From Monodelphis domestica (Eukaryota; Chordata; Mammalia; Didelphimorphia; Didelphidae), in the NCBI RefSeq assembly GCF_027887165.1, contig NC_077230.1, positions 328,460,415 through 328,524,414 on the forward strand: a stretch of DNA of 64,000 nt. The letters run 5' to 3'. The number at the start of each line of letters is the position of its first letter. Position 1 is the stretch's first letter. A program made the translations under genes and the position numbers. The notes beneath the pieces were generated by a model. That model was not told where the DNA came from, ran no database searches, and saw nothing but the letters and a program-made list of their open reading frames with translations. Of this stretch, positions 56,314 to 64,000 are shown piece by piece.

Positions 56314-56551
56314 TTTGCTGTTGAGTATGACAGTCGTGTCTCTCTCTCTCTCCATAACCCTATTTGGGGGTTTCCTGGCAAAGATAGTGGAATGATTTGC
56401 CATCTCTTTATCCAGCTCATTTTACAAATGAGGAATCTGAGACAAATAGGGTTAAGTGACTTGCCCAGGGTCACCCAGCTAGTGTCTGAGACTGGATTTG
56501 ATAATCTTCCTGACTCCAAGCCCAGTGCCCTATCCACTGGGCAAGTTAGCT
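56314..56551 (-). mobile_element. MAR1-like CORE-SINE beside a CCDC81 exon
   Basis: Antisense: TTGAGTATGACAGTCGTG, CCTATTTGGGGGTTTCCTGG, CAAAGATAGTGGAATGATTT, CTTGCCCAGGGTCACCCAGC, GTGCCCTATCCACTGGGCA. Its head lies 20 bp from the exon donor at 56571. Confidence 0.88.
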
Positions 56552-56570
56552 CTCGATGCTGCTGGGATAC

Positions 56571-56717
56571 CTGATGTCTATAGAGTGCCTCCTGGTCTTT
56601 CAGCACTTGATACTGCTGTATAATCCGGTCATCCTCTATTTCCTTCCTTTTCCTCTCTTCATTGTAGTATACTGGTACATTCCGTTGGGATCTTTGTAAG
56701 CATACATAGCACATCTC
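56571..56717 (-). CDS. CCDC81: CCDC81 exon with CxxC and coiled coil
   Basis: 147-bp exon, 49 codons, phase 0 at both ends; acceptor TTTGCTCTTTTAG, donor GTATCC. It begins EMCYVCLQRSQRNVPVYY (Cys76, Cys79) and continues into a charged helix (NEERKRKEIEDDR and the following QQYQVLKDQEALYRHQ). The frame stays open about 100 codons past the donor, through an antisense SINE, so intron retention would not stop translation at once. Confidence 0.9.
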
Positions 56718-57132
56718 CTAAAAGAGCAAATTGAAGGTTATGTTAAAGTCTTTCCTTTCCCTCCCCTTCATATAGCAAATTGTTTTGCAAACTCTCAAAC
56801 AGTTTGTGGTCACCAAGCATATTTTCTGGGAGAAAACTAACTACCAGTAATAATTGCTCATAAAGAAATTGTTCACATGGAGCCTCAAGATGTTCCTTTT
56901 TCTTTTTAAACTATTTAGCAGTCACACATCCAGCAATTAATGTGATGACATGGAGAGCGGATCTTTCAATTAGTAACCCAAATTATTGACTCACTTTCTA
57001 TGCCTAGTGCCTGACTCATCTCAACCAAGACATAATAACTGAAAGCTCATCATAGCACTCTCTTTGAAAAGCAGAGCTCTGAGATTAAGGAGAATCAGGT
57101 GGTTACCTTACTTTTACTTTTAGATACGCTAC

Positions 57133-57226
57133 CTGTCCAGCTTTCGCATGGCCCTGGCAAAGTGGGACAACAGGAGTCTTTGGCTTCAGATCTCCTTCTG
57201 GTTTTGGAGAACCTGGTGATTTTATT
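57133..57226 (-). CDS. CCDC81: CCDC81 exon, Pro/Lys-rich linker with CxxH
   Basis: 94-bp exon after a TTCTTCTTTAATAG acceptor; donor GTAGCG. It encodes IKSPGSPKPEGDLKPKTP, then VVPLCQGHAKAGQ, ending in phase 0. The CQGH pair (Cys65, His68 of the fragment) sits eight residues before the Cys-x2-Cys that opens the next exon, so together they could form a zinc site. Confidence 0.85.
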
Positions 57227-57408
57227 CTATTAAAGAAGAAACAGATAATCAATATTCTTGAATACAGTCTCTACTACACACTGATTATTCTTGTCTTCAC
57301 ATTCTGAGTGAAACCAAACTTCCATGGAGAACTGCATGAATGGAAAGGATATTGGAGGTCATTTTGTCCATTCTAGCTCTGAAATAGGAATCTCCTCCTC
57401 AGCATCTT

Positions 57409-57604
57409 TAAGGGTTTTTCTTTTTTTTAATTCTTATCTTCCATCCTAGAAGCAATACTAATGTATTAATTCCCAGGCAGAAGAGTAATAAGTAGTAGGC
57501 AATGGAGATTAAGTGACTTGCCTAGGGTCACATAACTAGGAAGTGTCTGAGAGCAGATTTGAACCCAGGACCTCTCAACTCCATGCCTGTCCATCTAACT
57601 GCCC
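57409..57604 (-). mobile_element. CORE-SINE with hairpin-type tail
   Basis: TTTAATTCTTATCTTCCATC, GGCAATGGAGATTAAGTGAC, CCTAGGGTCACATAACTAGG, TTTGAACCCAGGACCTC, ending CTAACTGCCCC. Inserted in the CR1/L3-like copy that follows. Confidence 0.85.
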
Positions 57605-58110
57605 CCTCCTCATCCTCAACAGTATGTTGACATCCATTACTTGAAGATTTACTGACAGAGCCCCACCCACCCTCCACACTGAGGATGTCATTTCCTTTAA
57701 TGACAACTCTAATTATTAGGACACATTTCTTTTTTATTAAATCAAAATATGTCTGCCAGTAATTTCCACCCATTATTCCCCATTCTGTCCTTAAGGGCCA
57801 AATAGAATATTTAATCACTCTCCAAAATAACCACCTCTGAAATATCTGAAAACAACATCCCCTGACTCAAGCTCTCTCTAGGCTAAGCATCCCAAGCTCC
57901 TTCCTGCAGTTCCTTGTGTGAATCCACTATGAGCCCACCCACTCTCTCCAATTCCTCCAGCTGTGAATTGATCAGGACAGAGCAGAGATAGACAATCACT
58001 TCCTTTTTGCTGAACACCATGCTTCTTTCATGCTGATTCATCTTTTCATATGAACTGCTGCTATTTGTCATGCTGTTCACACATTTGGTATTTGTGTAGT
58101 TTATTTTTTG
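57605..58110 (+). mobile_element. CR1/L3-like LINE 3' region
   Basis: GACAACTCTAATTATTAGGA, CCACCCATTATTCCCCATTC, CTCTCTAGGCTAAGCATCCC, AAGCTCCTTCCTGCAGTTCC, GATCAGGACAGAGCAGAG. Confidence 0.6.
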
Positions 58111-58266
58111 AGCCCAAGGATAGAACTTTTACATCTTCTTATCCCTTTTAAATACTATCTTGTTAGTTCATGGTCTTAATTTGATACTGTGATATTTTGA
58201 TGAATCAGTGATATCATCAATATGGACATGCCTTTACACTCTACCAGAGCAGATCAAAATTCATCC

Positions 58267-58460
58267 ATGCCAGAGCAGCTAGATGGTTCAGTGGATAGAG
58301 AGGTAAGCCTGGAGACAGGAGGTCAAATCTGACTTAAGACTCTTCCTAGCTCTGTGATCCTGGGCAAGTCATTTAGCCCCAATTGCCTAGCCCTTAACCA
58401 CTCTTCTGCCTTGGAATCAGTACTTGGTATCAATATTAAGGCAGAAAGTAAGAGTTAAAA
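58267..58460 (+). mobile_element. CORE-SINE with hairpin-type tail
   Basis: CAGAGCAGCTAGATGGTTCA, CTGGGCAAGTCATTTAGCCC, ATTGCCTAGCCCTTAACC, ending GGCAGAAAGTAAGAG. Confidence 0.85.
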
Positions 58461-58618
58461 AACAACAACAACCCAGAAAGTGCTAGATGAATGTCAGGTA
58501 TTATTATTGTACTCAGAAGGCATGAATTATATTTCAGCTCAAGCCAAGAAAATTACACTACTTCTCATTTTCCCTCTCTTCTCAATAGACAACAAATAAG
58601 CCTTCGCCAAAGCAACAT

Positions 58619-58856
58619 GGGGCAGTGAGGTAGCACAGTGGATAGAGCACTGGGCATGAAGTCTGGAAGACTCATCTTCCTGAGTTCAAATCTGTCTTCA
58701 GATGCTTACTAGCTGGGGGTCTCTGGGCAAGTCACTTCCCCCTGCTGCCTCAGTTTCCTCATTTGTAAGCTGATCTGGAAAAGGAAATGGCCAACCACTC
58801 CAGTATCTTTGTCATGAAAACCCCGAGTCACAAAGAGTTGGACATGACTGCACAAC
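58619..58856 (+). mobile_element. MAR1-like CORE-SINE with TSD
   Basis: GGGGCAGTGAGGTAGCACAG, GAGTTCAAATCTGTCTTCAG, GGAAATGGCCAACCACTCC, AGTCACAAAGAGTTGGACAT. Flanked by the 10-bp duplication AAAGCAACAT (58609-58618 and 58857-58866). Confidence 0.92.
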
Positions 58857-58869
58857 AAAGCAACATAGC

Positions 58870-59590
58870 CAAGGCATCTGATTCTTTTGAAGAGACTTAA
58901 ATCCTGTACTAGCATATGATCATATTGACTGCATCATCAGCTTAGACAAACCCAAAACAACTGGACCATTCAGGTCATTAACATGGCGTGACTAGAGAAA
59001 TGCAGCTGGGAAGCTAAACTAAATAAGCTCCCCAAGATAATCCTCTTCCCAACTGAGGGGAAGTACTATGAATAGTGAGCTCTTCCCAGTCAGCTATGCC
59101 CGAAGAGCATCAGAGACAACATTAGTCCATGGAAAACAATCCTCTCCAAGTTAATAACGATTTGTCCTTAAAAACTGCAAGGTTTCAAATCCCTTTGCAT
59201 AGTTGTGAGTTGCTTTCCCTGCTTTTTAAACAATCTCTCCATAGAAGAATAAGCCTGGAGTCAAGTTCAAATAAAGCCCCCAACTCTCCCAACTCAGTAT
59301 TCATAAATAAACCTAGAAAGGAGGAGAACTCTCTAAAATGAAGCCAATCCATGAAATGGACACTTGCCAGGTCCTCAATCTAGATGGTTTTGAACAATTC
59401 TAATCCTCAGTATTATCACTCAAATTCAGTGTCTCTTGAATTTCCTAAATTTCCTAAAAATTTGCTAAATTTCCTATTCCAATTCCCTAAAAAGAGAAGT
59501 ATCCAATAAATGTTTAATAAATGCAGTTCACATTCTATCATATTAGATGAATCAGAAACTACCTCCCTCATAGTATACCCTGAAAGGCAG
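58870..59590. other. CCDC81 intron, no feature recognised
   Basis: No exon or named repeat. A CTAAATTTCCTAAAAA-type phrase repeats near 59440-59480. Confidence 0.35.
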
Positions 59591-59608
59591 ATAGTACTAA
59601 CCTCATTT

Positions 59609-59743
59609 AAAAAAAAACAAACAAAAAAAATCTCCTATCTTCTGTCTTAGAATCAATACTAAATGTTGGTTCCAAGGCAGAAGAGCAGGAAAGGCTAGGC
59701 AATGGGGGTTAAATGACTTGCCCAGGGTCACACAGCTAGGAAG
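59609..59743 (-). mobile_element. CORE-SINE, 5' truncated, with TSD, inside MIR
   Basis: CTTCTGTCTTAGAATCAATA, GGCTAGGCAATGGGGGTTAA, TTGCCCAGGGTCACACAGC, then stops. The duplication TACTAACCTCATTT / TATTAACCTCATTT (59595-59608, 59744-59757) flanks it; an antisense MIR continues to about 59880. Confidence 0.88.
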
Positions 59744-59984
59744 TATTAACCTCATTTTTCAGATGAGAAAACCAAGGTTCAGAGAAATGTGACTTATCCA
59801 CAGTAACATAGCTAGTAAGTTGGTAGAGCTGAGTGGAATTTAAGCCCTCTGATAACAGACCCAGTGATCTAACCCTACTTTGTTGCTTCTCAAATTTTCT
59901 AAAAATCATGTGATAAACCCGAGTACAGATACAATATATGAAATACAGGTTTATTCCCATGACCAGGAACTCCTGTTGTTGCTT

Positions 59985-60510
59985 GTCCACCTCTTTCAAA
60001 GGGAATCAATGACCAATGACATCATGTGATGATGATTTGCTCGTGAACCAGATTTTTAAGTGAGGCAGAGTTGCACAGTGTCGTCAGCCTCGATCTCTCT
60101 TCCAGAATCATCCAAGTCCAGCGGCAAGACAAAAGTGAGGATGATGGGGATGTCTCCGGATGCAGCAGATGACCTTAGCATCTTTGATGTCTGACCAACC
60201 TTTAAGCACTCTACAGTTTTGTGGCCATTGGAACAAGTTGCTCTCATTTGCCCATTCCACCAGGAAAAGCCTTCACATGGTTGGGGTAGACCCCTCTCCC
60301 CACCCCCCAAATCACTGATGGATTTCAGACCTATCAGTTACCTTGTTTAACTGACCTACCAAGACAGTTTTACTGGATTGTGACCACCACATATGCTACA
60401 GCTTTTTGGAGCCACAGGTGAGAGTTAACTGACAGGTGGACACCAAAGGCAGGTGAGCAACCCTGAAAAGAGCTTGGCAAACCCTCCCAACAGAGCTTGT
60501 GAACACCCCA
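59985..60510 (+). mobile_element. Unnamed ~500-bp repeat, copy D (longest)
   Basis: CCAGATTTTTAAGTGAGGCA, GAGTTGCACAGTGTCGTCAG, TCCAGCGGCAAGACAAAAGT, ATCTTTGATGTCTGACCAAC, GGTTGGGGTAGACCCCTCTC, GAGCCACAGGTGAGAGTTAA. Reference copy for A (10080), B (12905) and C (26130). Confidence 0.65.
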
Positions 60511-60529
60511 GACACCATGAACTCCAGAG

Positions 60530-61000
60530 GATTATCCAAATACCTGTGTTATCCTGAAGAGCTCTAATATCCAATAAACCTTCCAAAAATGAACTATCAT
60601 TTGATGGTTGGGAATCTGCTCATAATGAAATACAACTGTAATGGAATTTGATGCTCCAATATACCCTTCAACAGACTCTTGTGCTTTCAAAGCTGTAGCT
60701 ATTCCTACCAACAGCACAGAGTTCAACCAATCTATACCTCTGCTCTTCTTTTTGGTGTCCTCCCACAATTCCACCCAACAAGCTATCAGCCTTCTACTAG
60801 ACCTCTTGACATTATGTGGGCACTAATGCAGCAAGTTTGTCCACTGAGTGTTCTCTGCTCTTGCTACAAGTCTGGCTCACTTCTTTTGCAGTTACGTATC
60901 TTTCTGGTGACATTCTTTTTGCTGCTTCTCTGCTCAATAAAGAGTTATCATAGCTGAAAAAGAGCTGTGCCAGTTCGATGCTTTTTTGTGATGAAACAAG
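60530..61000 (+). other. Unassigned, LTR-like poly(A) string
   Basis: Pyrimidine-rich text ends in CTGCTCAATAAAGAGTTATC (60930-60950), reminiscent of an LTR R region. No matching second LTR or internal coding region. Confidence 0.25.
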
Positions 61001-61329
61001 CCCAAAATGGAAGGTAGGCTACTTAATTTTTAATGTCATTACCACAGAGTCAATCAACAAGCTTGACTACTTATGAGCTTTTCCCCCTGGATATTGCAGT
61101 GTAAAAAAGTAGACAAACTATCCATTTGATGGTTCAAACTCATTCTTGTTTTCTGAAAATCTGGTTGAGGTCAGAAAGACAGCCACAAATAATCATAAAA
61201 GGGAGGCAACCAGTTTTCTTCTTTTTCCTCATCAAGTCTCATGAACTTTCACCAGTTCTCAAATTCCCAACTTCTAGTTCACTCATTGTCAATTATTTAC
61301 ATCTTGGATATTCTGCTTGTCTTTTCAGG

Positions 61330-61500
61330 ATGGTTTTATATATATATTTATATCTATATATAATTATATTATATTATAGTATATTTATACATACATATAG
61401 AATAATGATGTTATGTGTACATAGAAATATAGCACCGTAACATATATATACTCATCTATGAAATATAGTATAGTAATATATTATACATACACATATACCA
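61330..61500. repeat. TA-rich simple repeat
   Basis: TATATATATTTATATC, TATATTATAGTATATTT and ATATACTCATC runs over 170 bp. Confidence 0.8.
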
Positions 61501-61549
61501 CTCACACAGTAAATAACATTTACCGTAAATCCCCTGTAAATAGCATTCC

Positions 61550-61705
61550 ATCTCTTAGCTATCACTAGAATGCCCTCCCTCCTCACCTTCACTTCCTAGA
61601 AGTTCTAGCTTCCCCTTCAAGGTTCAGCTCAAGTGCTGCCTTCCTATATGCCATTTCTGATTCTTCCACTTGATAGTCTTCCCCTCTTCAAGTCCTTTGT
61701 ACTTA
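61550..61705 (+). mobile_element. L2 LINE 3' fragment
   Basis: CTAGAATGCCCTCCCTCCTC, CTTCCCCTTCAAGGTTCAGC, TCAAGTGCTGCCTTCC: canonical L2 3' text on the + strand. Confidence 0.7.
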
Positions 61706-61811
61706 TTTTATAAATGTATTACATATATTATAAATAAATGTATATTGTAAATAAATGTGTGTAGATTGTGTGTATGTTTATATATGCACATGCATATGAA
61801 TAAATATTAAT

Positions 61812-62052
61812 TTGGACAATGAGGTGGCATAGTGTATGCAGCACTGGAGTTGGAATCAGAAAGACTTGTCTTCCCAAGTTCAAACCCAGCTTCAAACACT
61901 TACTAGCTGATAAGTCACTTAATCCTATTTGCCTCAGTTTCCTCATCTGTAAAATGAGTTGGAGAAGAAAATAACAAATCACTTCTGTATCTTTGCCAAG
62001 AAAATCCTAAATGGAGTTACAGAGTTGGACATGACTAAAAAATCAATTGAAA
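61812..62052 (+). mobile_element. MAR1-like CORE-SINE
   Basis: ACAATGAGGTGGCATAGTG, CCCAAGTTCAAACCCAGC, GCCTCAGTTTCCTCATCTG, TTTGCCAAGAAAATCC, AGAGTTGGACATGACTAAA. Confidence 0.82.
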
Positions 62053-62192
62053 ACAAAAATATATATAATTTATTTATCTGTTGTTTCCCTCCAGCATGTA
62101 AGCTTCTTCAGGGCAGAATCAGTTTTGTCTTTTTATCACTAGAGCCTAGTGTAGTATCTGGCTCCTTGGAGTTACTTCATAAATGTGTTGTA

Positions 62193-62365
62193 GAGAAGCA
62201 GCTAGGAGGAAGAAGGTCCTGGATCCAAATCTGGCCTCAGACACTTCCTAGCTATACGATCCTGGGTAAATCACTTAACCCCAGTGGTCTAAACTTTAAA
62301 TGTTCTTCTACCTTGGAACTGATACCTAGTACTGATTCTAAGACAGAAGTTAAGGGCTTAAAAAT
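62193..62365 (+). mobile_element. CORE-SINE with hairpin-type tail
   Basis: GAAGCAGCTAGGAGGAAGAA, CAAATCTGGCCTCAGACAC, CCTGGGTAAATCACTTAACC, ending AGACAGAAGTTAAGGGC. It lies about 165 bp from the CCDC81 exon at 62531. Confidence 0.82.
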
Positions 62366-62530
62366 GCTCATGGTGCTCAACTAGATTCCTCTGCTGCTGA
62401 ATGAAGAGACTCCCCAAGGCTTCCCCATTATCTTGTCATTAGCCCCTTACCCTCTACCACTCTCCACAAATCCTTTCTTCCAGATAGGCAGGACTAAAAG
62501 TTTTTAAATAACAAGGGGCAGTTGTTTTAC

Positions 62531-62653
62531 TTAGTATCAATGTCTTTAAGAGAGCGCTTGTATGAACACGAAGCTTCTCGTTCTCCAGGTTTGGAAATGT
62601 ATAGCTTACCAGTTTGGGTCAGTCTCCGTGGTGAATAAGGAAGAATCAGTGCC
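62531..62653 (-). CDS. CCDC81: CCDC81 exon (first in window)
   Basis: 123-bp exon on the minus strand: TTTTCTGAATCAG acceptor, then one base completing a codon, 40 codons (ALILPYSPRRLTQTGKLYIS, KPGEREAS, KRSLKDIDT) and two bases AA before a GTAAAA donor. The next exon starts with A, giving Lys across the junction. A shorter alternative end at an internal GTAAGC is possible, but only the longer form joins the next exon in frame. Basic, Ser/Pro-rich linker-like composition. Confidence 0.8.
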
Positions 62654-62849
62654 CTGATTCAGAAAAGGATGTTGTAACTTTAGGATAAATGGATATGACA
62701 AAAGAGAGAAAAACTAGAACAAATGAAAGAGGAATATGGGAGGATTTGCTTTAGCAATCTAGATACAAATAAATGTTGGTCATCTTGATGACAAAAAAAA
62801 CAATATAGCAGCAAGGGTAAATTTTACACAGATCATACACTAAATAGCA

Positions 62850-63300
62850 TCCAATAAATCAATCAATGAACATTTATAAAGTGCCTTCTACATGGCAGGC
62901 AATGTATTAGACTCTGGTGGCAAAAATGAAATAGCTCAACCTCAAGATGCTTATATCCGCATGGGGAGGAGGTGGAGACACACAAAATATACACAAAAAA
63001 GCATACACCAAACACATACAAATCAGATAAAAGACAACTGGGAGCAGGGGAGAGGGCCAATAAGACCTGGAGAAAGGGGGAACTAGGAGTGGCCTCATTA
63101 AAGGTGATCCTTGAGCTGAGGCTTGAAAGAAACCCCAGATTCCCAGAGACACAAGAAAAGAGGAACATTTCAGGGCTGGGAATCAAACAATGTAAAGACA
63201 TGGAGATGAAAATTTGAGGACTGTATATGAGGACCAGAAAGGAGGTCCATTTGGCTTGATGGTAGATCACCACTTAATAAACCTGGAAAAGTAGGATGAG
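62850..63300 (+). mobile_element. Ancient unnamed long repeat, copy 4
   Basis: AATGAACATTTATAAAGTGC, GGCAGGCAATGTATTAGAC, TGATCCTTGAGCTGAGGCTT, GAAAGAAACCCCAGATTCC, GGACTGTATATGAGGACCAG. Confidence 0.55.
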
Positions 63301-63394
63301 GACAGGTTTTAAAAATCAGAATAGACACAATTGAAACACTAGTAACACTTTGGACAACCGCGTAATTCTTTTTCCATAACAAGGTACTTTTTTC

Positions 63395-63541
63395 TTTTTT
63401 AATCAATTAATTTGCTTAATTAATTAATTTAGAATATTTTTCCATGGTTACATAATTCATATTCTTTTCCCTCCTCTCCTCCTTCCCCCTCCCATAGCCA
63501 ATGAGCAATTCAACTGGGTTTTACATGTATCATTAATCAAG
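63395..63541 (-). mobile_element. L1 3' tail, ~147 bp, with TSD
   Basis: Antisense L1 end: TTAGAATATTTTTCCATGG, CTCCTTCCCCCTCCCATAGC, CAACTGGGTTTTACATGTAT. The string AACAAGGTACTTTT flanks it (63381-63394 and about 63542-63556). Confidence 0.85.
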
Positions 63542-63682
63542 AACAAGGTACTTTTCTGCCACAGATAAGGTTTGAAACTTTCATCTCCTGTGTGTAATCT
63601 ATTCATCTAAGGATTCAACTACTTCTTCTCCATCTAGAAACATATTCAAGTCTCCTTTAGCCTTAAAAAAAAAGACATTCCC

Positions 63683-63994
63683 TTGAGATTTACAAGAAAG
63701 AACACTATCCACATTCAGAGGAAAAACTGTGGGAGTAGAAACACTGAAGAAAAACAACTGCTTGATTTGTATGGGTCAATGGGGATATGACTAGGGATGC
63801 AGACTCTAAATGATCATCCTAGTGCAAACATCAACAACATGGAAATAGGTTCTGATCAAGGACACATATAATACCCAGTGGAATTGTGTGTCAGCTACTG
63901 GAAGGGGTGGGGGAAAGGGAGGGAGGGAAAGAATATGATTCTTGTAACCAAGGAATGATATTATAAATTGACTAAATAAATTTTTCAAAAAAAA
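63683..63994 (+). mobile_element. L1 3' end
   Basis: AAGAACACTATCCACATTCA, TGTGGGAGTAGAAACACTG, CAATGGGGATATGACTAGGG, GAATGATATTATAAATTGAC and an A-run at the window edge. ATTCCC occurs just before (63677) and after (63995), a possible target duplication cut by the window end. Confidence 0.85.
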
Positions 63995-64000
63995 ATTCCC

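Overview
This window is from a marsupial (metatherian) nuclear genome. The evidence is interspersed CORE-SINEs that begin with a GGCAGCTGGGTGGCTCAG-type head, carry the GTTCAAATC and GGGCAAGTCACTT boxes and end in one of two typical marsupial tails, together with MIR, L2, CR1/L3-like and L1 remnants. The sequence is AT-rich, vertebrate splice sites bound every real coding block, and there are no bacterial-style genes. I cannot tell an American from an Australian marsupial by reading alone.

Two genes lie tail to tail. The + strand from 1619 to 6755 holds the last five coding exons of a malic enzyme, best matched to ME3 (mitochondrial NADP-dependent malic enzyme). The - strand from 62653 down to 32134 holds ten consecutive exons of CCDC81, ending in the stop codon. 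All exon phases join without a break, giving 227 C-terminal residues of ME3 and about 419 C-terminal residues of CCDC81. The order ME3 next to CCDC81 in convergent orientation matches the human 11q14.2 neighbourhood as I know it. The 5' exons of both genes lie outside the window.

The roughly 25 kb between the stop codons (6756-32133) and all introns contain no other gene I can support. They hold repeats of several ages: nested CORE-SINEs, L2 (19.5-20.2 kb), CR1/L3-like pieces, an ancient long unnamed repeat (7.9-9.0, 10.8-12.9, 33.6-34.1 and 62.9-63.3 kb), a second unnamed repeat of about 500 bp (10.1, 12.9, 26.2 and 60.0 kb), a hAT element with a SPIN-like terminus (9.0 kb), and several L1 tails with clear target-site duplications. 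Large simple repeats stand out: an 830-bp GAA/GGA tract with about 105 uninterrupted GAA units (10.9-11.8 kb), an ACT/CTC-rich tract growing out of a MIR tail (23.4-23.9 kb), CA/TG runs at 25.3 and 32.8 kb, and a GAAA-to-GGAA tract (55.4-55.8 kb).

The points most worth a second look are a 37-bp microexon in CCDC81, a paired cysteine motif in its C-terminal half that could bind zinc, an L1 copy that keeps both ends but lost its middle, a SINE carrying a 25-bp near-perfect palindrome, and the hAT terminus. I found no new multi-gene system.
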